From: Amycolatopsis aidingensis
Lineage (GTDB): Bacteria; Actinomycetota; Actinomycetes; Mycobacteriales; Pseudonocardiaceae
Direction: 5' to 3'
NCBI RefSeq assembly: GCF_018885265.1
Contig: NZ_CP076538.1
Span: 5,368,001-5,432,000 of the forward strand
DNA: 64,000 bases
Shown: one piece after another, positions 44,914 to 53,448 of the stretch
How positions within the stretch are numbered: position 1 is the stretch's first letter
How the letters are laid out: each line of letters begins with the position of its first letter
Translations under genes and position numbers: made by a program
The notes under the pieces: model-generated
The model's database searches: none
The model's input: the letters and a program-made list of their open reading frames with translations, nothing else
Told to the model about the DNA's origin: nothing

Positions 44914-45657
44914 GTGAGTGGAACGGTAGTGATCCTCGGCGGCCGCAGCGAGATCGGGATCGCGGTCGGCCTCCGGCTGGTGCGCGGCGGTGCTCGCACG
45001 GTGGTGCTGGCCGCGCGGCGCAGCGAGGACCTTGACGAGCAGGAGGCGGCGCTGCGCGCTGCCGGTGCCACCACGGTGGAGCGGGTGGAGTTCGACGCCG
45101 ACGAGGTGGCCCGTCACCGCGAGGTGCTGGATGGCATCGCCGCCCGGCACGGCCCGCTGGAGGTGGTGGTCACCGCCTTCGGCATCCTCGGCGACCAGCA
45201 GCGTGCCGAACGGGACACCGCCCACGCACTGTCCATTGTGCACACCGACTACGTCGCGCATGTCGCCGTGCTCACCGAGCTGGCGAACCTGCTGCGCGCA
45301 CAGGGCCACGGCAGCCTGGTGGTGTTCTCCTCGGTGGCCGGGGTGCGGGTGCGCAGGGCCAACTACGTCTACGGTTCGGCCAAGGCCGGGCTGGACGGCT
45401 TCGCCTGTGGGCTCGCCGACGCCCTGGCCGGCAGCGGGGTGCGGCTGCTGCTGGTGCGCCCCGGGTTCGTGCTCGGGCGGATGACCGAGGGCATGAGCCC
45501 CGCGCCCTTCTCCAGCACCCCGGACCAGGTCGCCGACGCCACCGTGCGGGCACTACGGCGGGGGCGGGGTGAAGTCTGGGTGCCCGCCGTGCTGCGCCCG
45601 GTGTTCGCCCTGATGCGCCTCCTCCCCCGCCCGATCTGGCGCCGCCTCCCCCGCTGA
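44914..45657 (+). CDS. SDR oxidoreductase, DprE2-like
   Basis: A 247-residue short-chain dehydrogenase close to decaprenylphosphoryl-2-keto-ribose reductases. It has VVILGGRSEIG in place of the common GxxxGxG pattern, LAARR, FSSVAGVRVRRANYVYGSAKAGLDGF with the catalytic Ser, Tyr and Lys, and the C-terminal LLPRPIWRRLPR basic tail. DprE2 makes decaprenylphosphoryl-arabinose for arabinogalactan. No dprE1 is nearby, so it may be a paralog with another substrate. Confidence 0.78.
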   Translation: MSGTVVILGGRSEIGIAVGLRLVRGGARTVVLAARRSEDLDEQEAALRAAGATTVERVEFDADEVARHREVLDGIAARHGPLEVVVTAFGILGDQQRAERDTAHALSIVHTDYVAHVAVLTELANLLRAQGHGSLVVFSSVAGVRVRRANYVYGSAKAGLDGFACGLADALAGSGVRLLLVRPGFVLGRMTEGMSPAPFSSTPDQVADATVRALRRGRGEVWVPAVLRPVFALMRLLPRPIWRRLPR

Positions 45658-45706
45658 CCACCCTGCGATACCTTCGTCCGGGAGGGGACGGGCGAAGGAG
45701 GTTCGC

Positions 45707-46102
45707 ATGGAGGACGTCGCGGCGCTGGTCGAGCAGGTCTACCCGGCGGTGGAGTCGGCGGTGGCCGCCTACGGGACCGAGGTGCTGACCAAGGCCCAGG
45801 AGGCCGCGGCCGACGGCACGGTCGGACTGGGGCAGCGCCTGCTGGCGAAGCTGTTCAGCCGAAAAGGCGTGCAGGAGAACGTCGAGCAGGCGGTCACCGA
45901 CCTGGCCGGGGCGCTGGACGATCCCGACTTCCAGGCCGCACTGCGCGCCCAGCTGAAGAAGGCGCTGCGTGAGGACACCGAACTCGCCGCGGAGATCGCC
46001 GCGCTGCTGCCCGCGGCCGGGGACAAGTCGATCTCGGTGGGCGGGGACAGCAGCGGAATCAACTCCACCGGCGACAACGCGATCAACATCCAGCACCGAT
46101 GA
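45707..46102 (+). CDS. Small helical effector candidate with C-terminal amyloid-like motif
   Basis: A 131-residue protein. Residues 1-104 are predicted all-helical (VYPAVESAVAAYGTEVLTKA, then VEQAVTDLAGALDDPDFQA). Residues 106-129 form a Gly/Asn/Ser-rich motif (VGGDSSGINSTGDNAINIQ) that matches the N-terminus of the next protein at 18 of 24 positions. This layout fits the bacterial Bell-domain effectors that pair with NLR proteins through amyloid (BASS/RHIM-like) motifs. The stop overlaps the next ATG by four bases. A strong GAAGGAGG precedes its ATG. Pore-forming or cell-death function is inference. Confidence 0.65.
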   Translation: MEDVAALVEQVYPAVESAVAAYGTEVLTKAQEAAADGTVGLGQRLLAKLFSRKGVQENVEQAVTDLAGALDDPDFQAALRAQLKKALREDTELAAEIAALLPAAGDKSISVGGDSSGINSTGDNAINIQHR

Positions 46103-48282
46103 CCGACCGGTCCATCGAGGTCGCGGGCGACAGCGGCGGGATCAACTCCACCGGGGACAACGCCAGGAACGTGCAGATCGGCTCGGTCGTACTGCCGCCG
46201 GAGGCCCCGCCGATCGAACGGGTACCCGCACCTCCGGGACCGATCGGGGTTCCGGTCCGGCCCGAGTTGTTCGTCGGCCGCGGGGCGGACCTTGCCCGGC
46301 TGGAAGAAGCCATGTCCACCAGCGATCCGGTGGTCGTGGCCGCCGTGCACGGACTCGGTGGCGTCGGCAAGAGCACCCTGGCCGCCCGCTACCTGGCGCT
46401 GCACCGGGACGAGCACACCCTGATCTACTGGATCACCGCCGAGCAGGCCGGGTCCGTCGAGCGGGCCCTGGCCCGGCTGGCCACGATCCTGCAACCGGAG
46501 CTGGCCGAGCTGCCCGCGGAGCTGCTACCGGAACAGGCGCTGCGCTGGCTGGCCGCGAACGAAGGCTGGCTGCTGGTACTGGACAATGTGGACGATCCGG
46601 CGGAGATCCCGCCACTGCTCGCCAGGGCCGGATCGGGCCGGGTGCTGATCACCAGCCGCCGGGCGACCGGCTGGCACGGCCTGGCCCGGCCGCTCGACCT
46701 CGACGTGCTGACCGGGGAGGAGTCGGTGGAGCTGCTGACCCGGATTGCAGCCCATGGCACGGAGGACCTGACCGGCGCGGAGGAGCTGTGCCGGGAACTG
46801 GGCGGGCTCCCGCTGGCGATCGAGCAGGCCGGTGCCTACCTCGCGCAGACCGGGATCAGCCCGGCCGACTACCACCGGCTGCTGGACCGGCATCCGGCGG
46901 CGATGTTCGACGAGGCGGCCGAGGGCGGCGACGCGCGGCGGACCGTGGCCCGCATCTGGCGGGTCACCATGGACAAGCTGGACCCGTTGGCGGGCAAGGT
47001 GCTGCGGGTGCTGTCCTGGTTCGCCCCTGAGGACATCCCTCGTTGGCTGCTGGACGACCTGGCGAGCGAACCGGAGTTGCTGCGCGCCATCGGAAAGCTC
47101 CGCGCCTACAGCATGATCAGCGTCAACGGCGAACTGCTGGCCGTGCACCGCCTGGTCCAGACGGTCACCCGCACATTCGATGAAACGTCCGAAGTGGACT
47201 CGGCGAGGCCCGCCCTGGCTGCCTTGGCCGGAGCGCTGGAGGACGCCGACCACGAAGATCCGGCCAACTGGGACGTGCACCGGACTCTGCTGCCGCACAC
47301 GGAGGCGCTCGCCAGCCATTGCCCCGATGGCACCCTGCTCATCTGGTTGCTCAACAAGTTCGGGGGGTTCCTGAATGGACAAGGGCACGCGCATCATGCG
47401 ATCCGGTTCCTCGAACATGCCGCCGCCGTGGCGAACCGCCTGTGGAGTCCGGACCACCCGACCATCCTCTCGATCCGACACAACCTCGGCATGGCACTGA
47501 TTTCCGCCGAGCGAATCGAGGAGGCGGTCGTACTGCACGAGGCCAACCTCAGGGATACCGAGCGGGTGCTCGGCCGGGACGACCCACGCACCGCCATCGC
47601 CAGGAACTGTCTCGGATTGGCCTACCGAATGGCGGGCCGTGCCGAGGAGGCCATCACCGCACACCAGGAAAGCCTCGCGGACCAGCAACGAATCGACGGG
47701 CCCGATGATCCGGCCACCCTGCGCACCCTGAACAACCTCGCCATCGCCTACGAGGCGGCGGGATCTACCGAACGGGCCATCGAACTCTACCGGCAGGCCA
47801 TAGCGGACGCCGAACGCCTGCTCGGCCGTGACCATTACGACACCATCCAGTACCGGCGGAACCTGGCCACCGCCTACCTCAATCTGGACCGGCCGGAGGA
47901 AGCGATCACCTTACTGGAGTGGACCGTCGCCGACTTCGAACGCACCTTCGGCACGGAGGCATGGCAGACCTTCTTCGCTTACGACACCCTCGCCAACGCC
48001 TACCATCTGGCAGGGCGCATCGAGGACGCCGGTGTATTGCACCGCAGCACGCTGGCGGGTCGGGAACGGGCACTCGGGCCGGACCATCCGGACACCATCG
48101 GCTCGCGGAACAATCTCGCCACTGCCTGCCGGGACGCGGGCGAGCTCGGCGAAGCCGTGCGGTTGCTGGAGCGCGCCCTTGCCGACTGTGAACGGACGCT
48201 GCCACCAGGACATCCGACTACGGAAACGGTGCGCGAGAACCTGGAGGTTGCCCATGCGGCCGTTACTGGCTCGGGCGGATGA
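46099..48282 (+). CDS. NLR-like NB-ARC/TPR STAND ATPase with N-terminal amyloid-like motif
   Basis: A 727-residue protein. Residues 3-28 are the motif SIEVAGDSGGINSTGDNARN followed by VQIG, which is the core of the RHIM amyloid motif. Residues 56-330 are an NB-ARC ATPase: P-loop VHGLGGVGKST (83-93), Walker B WLLVLDNVDD (157-166) and GLPLA (236-240). From about residue 430 to the end are TPRs of the NLGMAL/NNLAIAY type. STAND proteins of this form oligomerise on sensing a trigger. Its neighbour carries the matching motif, so signalling by templated amyloid assembly is plausible. Confidence 0.85.
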   Translation: MTDRSIEVAGDSGGINSTGDNARNVQIGSVVLPPEAPPIERVPAPPGPIGVPVRPELFVGRGADLARLEEAMSTSDPVVVAAVHGLGGVGKSTLAARYLALHRDEHTLIYWITAEQAGSVERALARLATILQPELAELPAELLPEQALRWLAANEGWLLVLDNVDDPAEIPPLLARAGSGRVLITSRRATGWHGLARPLDLDVLTGEESVELLTRIAAHGTEDLTGAEELCRELGGLPLAIEQAGAYLAQTGISPADYHRLLDRHPAAMFDEAAEGGDARRTVARIWRVTMDKLDPLAGKVLRVLSWFAPEDIPRWLLDDLASEPELLRAIGKLRAYSMISVNGELLAVHRLVQTVTRTFDETSEVDSARPALAALAGALEDADHEDPANWDVHRTLLPHTEALASHCPDGTLLIWLLNKFGGFLNGQGHAHHAIRFLEHAAAVANRLWSPDHPTILSIRHNLGMALISAERIEEAVVLHEANLRDTERVLGRDDPRTAIARNCLGLAYRMAGRAEEAITAHQESLADQQRIDGPDDPATLRTLNNLAIAYEAAGSTERAIELYRQAIADAERLLGRDHYDTIQYRRNLATAYLNLDRPEEAITLLEWTVADFERTFGTEAWQTFFAYDTLANAYHLAGRIEDAGVLHRSTLAGRERALGPDHPDTIGSRNNLATACRDAGELGEAVRLLERALADCERTLPPGHPTTETVRENLEVAHAAVTGSGG

Positions 48283-48706
48283 GCTGGGGTCTGCGGGCGA
48301 GCCAGGTGTGGGGCACGCGGACGTGGTCGCCGAGGCGGAGGGTGTCGGTGGGGGCGTTGAGTGCGTGGGGTGGGGGTAGTAGGAGCAGGGTGCGGATGGC
48401 GTGGGCCGGTATTCCGGCGTAGACCCAGGCCACGGTGTCGGGGGTGAAGGGGTGTGAGTGGGGGTCGCGGTGGGCGCGGTAGGTGACGGCGTGGTCGGGG
48501 CCGGGTAGCACGACGACGTCGGCGTGGTGGGGCCACCAGAGGACGAAGGCGATGCCCAGGGGGTCGGTGGCGGTGCCGAAGGCCCATTTCTCCCAGCGGC
48601 GGTGGGCGAGTTCGTCGAGCAGGGCGTCCATGCTGATGGCGGCCAGGCGCCGTTGGTCGGTGGTCAGCGCGTGGGCGGAGTCAGCGGTGGTGTCGAACCA
48701 TTCCAT
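48263..48706 (-). CDS. Hypothetical protein (147 aa)
   Basis: A soluble 147-residue protein with no family I can name. It has a Trp-rich core (RRWEKWAFGTATDPLGIAFV, then WWPHHADVVVLPG) and a YRAHRDPHSHPFTP loop with clustered His. Its 3' end overlaps the NLR gene by 20 bases on the opposite strand. Coding bias is extreme for C/G runs compared with neighbours. It overlaps the small membrane-protein gene by 26 bases, so the two are likely co-expressed. Confidence 0.6.
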   Translation of the reverse strand: MEWFDTTADSAHALTTDQRRLAAISMDALLDELAHRRWEKWAFGTATDPLGIAFVLWWPHHADVVVLPGPDHAVTYRAHRDPHSHPFTPDTVAWVYAGIPAHAIRTLLLLPPPHALNAPTDTLRLGDHVRVPHTWLARRPQLIRPSQ

Positions 48707-48878
48707 GGTGGGTCACCACCCCGTCGGTGCGTTCGGCTTCGATGCGCCGTTGGATGGCGGCCACGGTCCAGCGGGGGTGGGTGCGGGTTGCCGGGCGCCG
48801 CGGCCAGGCCAGGTGCAGCGCCCCGCAGGTCGCGATCACGATCAGGCATACCCCGACGATCACCCCGATCGTCTGCAT
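48681..48878 (-). CDS. Small membrane protein (65 aa)
   Basis: A 65-residue protein with one N-terminal transmembrane segment (TIGVIVGVCLIVIATCGALH) followed by a basic cytoplasmic tail (WPRRPATRTHPRWTVAAIQR). The start ATG 48878 follows GGGGGTGACG. It precedes and overlaps the 147-aa gene. A single-helix protein beside an NLR pair could be a membrane partner, but no evidence supports a specific role. Confidence 0.5.
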   Translation of the reverse strand: MQTIGVIVGVCLIVIATCGALHLAWPRRPATRTHPRWTVAAIQRRIEAERTDGVVTHHGMVRHHR

Positions 48879-49079
48879 GACGTCACCCCCTTCTCCGGAG
48901 CTGGGCGGACGGGGAGGCCGCGCCTGGCGCATCCCCGCCCGCTGCCGGTCGGCGGGACCCGAGCCAAGTGGGCGCCGTCCGGCACCTGAGACTCTAAAAC
49001 AGCAATGCAAACAGCAGTGTGGTTCCATAGAGTGAAAGTTGCGTTGCAACCAGACTTACTACGATTGGGTGATGCGGGG

Positions 49080-49946
49080 ATGGCAGTGCGTTCCGGCAGA
49101 CTGCGCGCCATGGTTGAGGAAGACTCCACGCCGGTCATCCAGCGGCTGACCTTCGGCGAGCGCGCACGGCAGCACCGCGAGGCTGCCGGGATCGAGTTCG
49201 GCGAGGCCGCCCGGCGGCTCGGCGGCTACTCCGGGAAGCTGTCGAAGATCGAGAACGGGATCATCGCGGCCAAGCCTGCCGATGTGGAGATGATGATCGA
49301 GCTCTACAAGCTGCGTACCCGGCAGGCCGACGACTTCCGCGCGCTGGCCAAGGAGGCCCGCCGCCGCTCCGCCCCGCAACGGGTGGGCAGTTCCTCCCGG
49401 CAGTACGTGGCCCTGGAACGTGCCGCCGCCGAGATCCGCATGGTCTACAACGAGATCCCGGGACTGCTGCAAACTCAGGAGTACGCGCATGCGGCCCTGT
49501 CGGTTTCGCCGATGCTCCCGGCGGGTGAAGCACTCGGACATGCCGAGGCACGGGCACAACGCAGCGAGCGCATCGTGCACCCGGACGGCCCCGACCTGTG
49601 GATCGTGCTCGGTATGGAGGCGCTGTATCGCGAGGTCGGTGGAACGGAAGTGCTGCGGCGACAACTGGAACGGCTCCGCGAGATCGCGGACATGCCGAAC
49701 GTCCGCTTCCGGGTGCTGCCCTGGTCGGCCGGTGCCAGCCCGGCGCTGAGCTGCCCGTTCACCCTGCTCTACGTCAAACCCGACCGCACCCTGGCCTATG
49801 TCGAATCGCTGACCAGGCCGGACTACATCAAGGCCACCGGCCCGCACCTGGTCGCCTTCGATCATGCCTACCGGATCGCCGCCGCCGAGGAAGAGTCCAG
49901 GGCCATACTGGAGGGGAGGATCGTGGACCTGAGCCAAGGGAGTTAG
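49080..49946 (+). CDS. XRE-family regulator with DUF5753 domain
   Basis: A 288-residue protein. The N-terminal helix-turn-helix (ERARQHREAAGIEFGEAARR, then GYSGKLSKIENG) is followed by the DUF5753 sensor-like domain (EIPGLLQTQEYAHA, RVLPWSAGASP). Actinomycetes carry many of these paired with DUF397 proteins. The ATG at 49080 lies shortly after an AT-richer stretch with a TACGAT-like -10, so the transcript may have a very short leader. A DUF397 gene follows directly. Confidence 0.85.
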   Translation: MAVRSGRLRAMVEEDSTPVIQRLTFGERARQHREAAGIEFGEAARRLGGYSGKLSKIENGIIAAKPADVEMMIELYKLRTRQADDFRALAKEARRRSAPQRVGSSSRQYVALERAAAEIRMVYNEIPGLLQTQEYAHAALSVSPMLPAGEALGHAEARAQRSERIVHPDGPDLWIVLGMEALYREVGGTEVLRRQLERLREIADMPNVRFRVLPWSAGASPALSCPFTLLYVKPDRTLAYVESLTRPDYIKATGPHLVAFDHAYRIAAAEEESRAILEGRIVDLSQGS

Positions 49947-49951
49947 CGATC

Positions 49952-50158
49952 ATGACGATCTCGGCCGCCGACCTGCCCGGAGCACAGTGGCGCAAAAGCA
50001 GCAAAAGCAACGGCGGTGGTGGCGCGCAGTGCGTGATGCTCACGTGGTTACCCACTGGCGGCGCCATTGCCGACAGCAAGAACATGACCGGCCCCGCACT
50101 GCGGATCAGCACCCGGGCCCTGCACGGCCTGCTGGACAGCGCGCGAACTCACCACTGA
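49952..50158 (+). CDS. DUF397 protein
   Basis: A 68-residue DUF397 protein (AQWRKSSKSNGGGGAQCVML, then IADSKN). It follows the XRE gene by five bases and forms the usual actinobacterial XRE-DUF397 pair, in which some members behave like toxin-antitoxin or developmental regulators. No transmembrane segment. Start ATG 49952 lies just after the XRE stop with only a weak Shine-Dalgarno. Confidence 0.85.
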   Translation: MTISAADLPGAQWRKSSKSNGGGGAQCVMLTWLPTGGAIADSKNMTGPALRISTRALHGLLDSARTHH

Positions 50159-50181
50159 CCGGGCGGCGAAGGCGGCCGCGG

Positions 50182-51207
50182 TCAGCGCACCTCCTCGGCA
50201 TCGGCCGTCCAGGTGTTGCAGGCCGCGGTGCCCTCGCCCTCGAAACCGGCCCAGGCCCAGGCGACCTGGTTCTCCACCGAACCGTGGGTTTCGCCGCCGA
50301 TGGTGTTGCGGAAGTCGGCCATCGCGGCCTCACTCAGTGAACCGGTGACCGAGCCACGCCCGGATGCGGCGGCGATGAACAGGCCGGCGAAGCAGTTCGC
50401 CTGCAGCTCCACCCGCCTGCTCATTTCCAGCTCCTCGGGGCTGCCCTCGGGCATCGCGAACGACACGTCGGCCACCGCGTACATGATTCCGCTCAGCGAC
50501 TGCACATGGTGGCCATACTCGTGCGCCAGCACCGCGAGATGCGAGGCCCTGTCCACGCCGACGGTGTCCAGCAACCGGTTCTCCGGCATGTAGATGATCT
50601 CGTCCAGCGGGCAGTAGTAGGCCGTGGCCTCCGCCTCCGGCGGCGCGTCGCCGCACCGGGTGGCGGCATCCGCGGTCACCTCGAGTCCCGCCTCGAAGAA
50701 CGGCTCGTTCACCTCCCGCAGCACCGGCTCCCACGCCTCGTCCAGGCAACGCATCCCGGCCTGGTAGAAGGCGAGCAGTTGCTCGGTGGAGCGGCCGATC
50801 CGCGGCAGCTCGCAGGTCACCGCTGGCAGCACCACGCCGTCGTCCAGCAGCGGGTTCGTACCCAGCTGCCGCACCGGCTGCGGCCCCTGGTCCTCGCTCG
50901 GCTCGGCGGCGAGCTTCTCGCTGAGCCCCGGCATCGCCACCGCGGTGCCCTCCACCGGATCCGGCGTCCGTCCGGCCAGCGCCACCACCAGCACCAGGCC
51001 GAGCACGATCACCAGGGTGCCGAGGATCGCGGCTGGCGAGTTGCGCGGCGGGGGCTGCGGCGCGGGGTGGCGCGGCGGTGGTGGTGGCAGGATCGCGCCC
51101 TGCCACGGATCCGGTGGCTGCTCCGGCCGCCACGAGGACGGCGGTACCTCGGCTACGACCGGCTCCTCCGGCCGGTTCGCTCGGAACGGATCATCGGCAC
51201 GGTCCAC
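50182..51207 (-). CDS. Neutral zinc metallopeptidase (YpfJ-like), membrane anchored
   Basis: A 341-residue protein. The Pro-rich cytoplasmic N-terminus is followed by one transmembrane helix (AILGTLVIVLGLVLVVALAG, about residues 60-79) and an extracytoplasmic peptidase domain with the zincin motif LAHEYGHH at about residue 228. ELQANCFAGLF supplies the third zinc ligand downstream. This matches the putative neutral zinc metallopeptidase family. Start GTG 51207. Substrate unknown. Confidence 0.85.
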   Translation of the reverse strand: MDRADDPFRANRPEEPVVAEVPPSSWRPEQPPDPWQGAILPPPPPRHPAPQPPPRNSPAAILGTLVIVLGLVLVVALAGRTPDPVEGTAVAMPGLSEKLAAEPSEDQGPQPVRQLGTNPLLDDGVVLPAVTCELPRIGRSTEQLLAFYQAGMRCLDEAWEPVLREVNEPFFEAGLEVTADAATRCGDAPPEAEATAYYCPLDEIIYMPENRLLDTVGVDRASHLAVLAHEYGHHVQSLSGIMYAVADVSFAMPEGSPEELEMSRRVELQANCFAGLFIAAASGRGSVTGSLSEAAMADFRNTIGGETHGSVENQVAWAWAGFEGEGTAACNTWTADAEEVR

Positions 51208-51391
51208 TGCTCACCCTCGGTCGCTCCTGCACGGCGCGCGGACTTGCCGTGGTCCCCCAGGACGCAGAACAAGTACCCCCTCAAAGCCCGCGCGGGACAA
51301 GCGTATATGTCCGGTTCAGGACATGCGATCACAATCCGGGAACGGCCGGGGACTGTGCACGGCCACAACGGCCGGGGTAGAGACTGTGGCC

Positions 51392-53448
51392 ATGAGCGAT
51401 CCCACCTCCCCGGTCCCCGCCGCGCCCGCACCAGACGACCCGCACCTCTGGCTGGAGGAGGTCACCGGCGAGCAGGCGCTCGGCTGGGTCCGGGAGCGCA
51501 ACGCCGAGACCATCGAGGAGCTGACCGGTACCGAGTCCTTCGGCGCGCTGGAGCGCGAGATCCGCGAGGTGCTGGACGCCGACGACCGGATCCCGTACGT
51601 GCGGCGGCGCGGCGAGTACCTCTACAACTTCTGGCAGGACGCCACCCATCCGCGCGGGCTGTGGCGCCGCACCACCCCGGCGGAGTACCGCAAGACGGAA
51701 CCGGACTGGGATGTGCTGCTGGACGTGGACGCGCTCGCCGAGCGGGAGGGCGAGAACTGGGTCTGGCAGGGCGCCACCGTGCTGCGGCCTGGGCTGCACC
51801 GGTGCCTGGTCGAGCTGTCCCGCGGCGGCGCCGACGCCACCGTGGTGCGCGAGTTCGACCTGGAGAGCCGCGCCTTCGTCGCGGGCGGTTTCGAGCTGCC
51901 GGAGGCCAAGAGCGCGGTCTCCTGGATCGACGAGGACCGCATCTACGTCGGTACCGACTTCGGCCCCGGCTCGCTGACCAGCTCCGGCTACCCCCGGCTG
52001 GTGAAGGAATGGCGCCGGGGCACCCCCCTGGAGCAGGCGAGCCTGGTCTACGAGGGCAAACCGGACGATGTCGCGGTGTACGGCCTGCACGACCCCACCG
52101 AGGGTTTCGAGCGGGACGTGATCGTGCGCAGCACCGACTTCCACCACTCGGAGCTGTACCTGCGCACGCCGGACGGCCCGGTGAAGCTGGACGTGCCGGA
52201 CGATGCGAAGGCCTCGGTGCACCGGGAGTGGCTGCTGGTGCGGACCCGGTCGCCGTGGACGGTCGGCGGCACCGAGTACCCGGCGGGGGCGCTGCTCGCC
52301 GCCGACCTGGAGGCGTACCTCGCCGGTGGGCGCGAGCTGACTCTCCTGTTCGCACCGGACGCGCACACCTCGCTGGACTCCTACAGCTGGACCCGCAACC
52401 ACCTGATCCTGGACACCCTTTCGGATGTGCAGACCCGGCTGCGGGTGCTCACCCCCGGCCCGGACGGCTGGCGGGACGAGCCACTGCCCGTACCGGCCAG
52501 TGCCGCGGCCACCATCAGCATCAGCGACACCGATCCGGACGCAAGCGACGAGTACCTGGTCAACGCGAGCGGGTTCACCGAGCCCTCCACCCTCGCGCTC
52601 GGGCAGGTCGGCGGTGAGCTGGAGATCATGAAGCGGGCGCCGGCCTTCTTCGACGGCTCGGCGCACACCGTGCGGCAGCATTTCGCCACCTCGGCGGACG
52701 GCACGCGCATCCCGTACTTCGTGGTCGGCAGGCAGGACGAGCGGCCTGCGCCGACGCTGCTCACCGCGTACGGCGGCTTCGAGCTCTCGCTCACCCCTCC
52801 TACAGCGGGGTCATCGGCCGCGGCTGGCTCGCCCGCGGCGGCACCTACGTGGTGGCCAACCTGCGCGGCGGCGGGGAGTACGGCCCGGAGTGGCACACCC
52901 AGGCGGTGCAGGCGAACCGGCACCGGGTGTACGAGGACTTCGCTGCGGTGGCCGCGGACCTCACCGCGCGCGGCATCACCACCCCCGAGCTGCTGGGCAT
53001 CCAGGGCGGCAGCAACGGCGGACTGCTGATGGGCGTCATGCTCACCCACTACCCGGAGCTGTTCGCCGCTGTGGTCAGCCAGGTCCCGCTGCTGGACATG
53101 CGCCGCTACCACAAGCTGCTGGCCGGAGCCTCCTGGATGGCCGAGTACGGCGACCCGGACTCCGAGGCCGACTGGGCCTACCTGAGCGAGTACTCGCCGT
53201 ACCAGAACGTGGAACCGGGACTGCCCTACCCGCCGGTGCTGTTCGTAACGTCCACAAGGGACGATCGGGTGCATCCGGCGCATGCCCGCAAGATGGTGGC
53301 GCGCATGCGCGAGTACGGCTACCGGGACGTGCGGTACTACGAGAACATCGAGGGTGGTCACGGCGCGGCCGCGGACAACGCTCAGCTGGCCTTCAAATGG
53401 GCGCTGATGTTCGAGTTCCTGTGGCGCACGCTCGGCACGGGTTCATAG
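51392..53448 (+). CDS. Prolyl oligopeptidase (S9A), frameshifted
   Basis: Residues 1-470 form the propeller part of a prolyl oligopeptidase (DDPHLWLEEVTGEQALGWVR). The expected link AYGGFELSLTPSYSGVIGRG is broken: the frame shifts within CCCC at 52794-52797. The catalytic domain continues in another frame (VANLRGGGEYGPEW) with Ser in GGSNGGL, Asp in STRDDRVHP and His in EGGHGAA, ending at 53448. One extra C restores a full 686-residue enzyme. Without it the protein would lack its active site. It is either a sequencing error or a young pseudogene. Confidence 0.82.
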
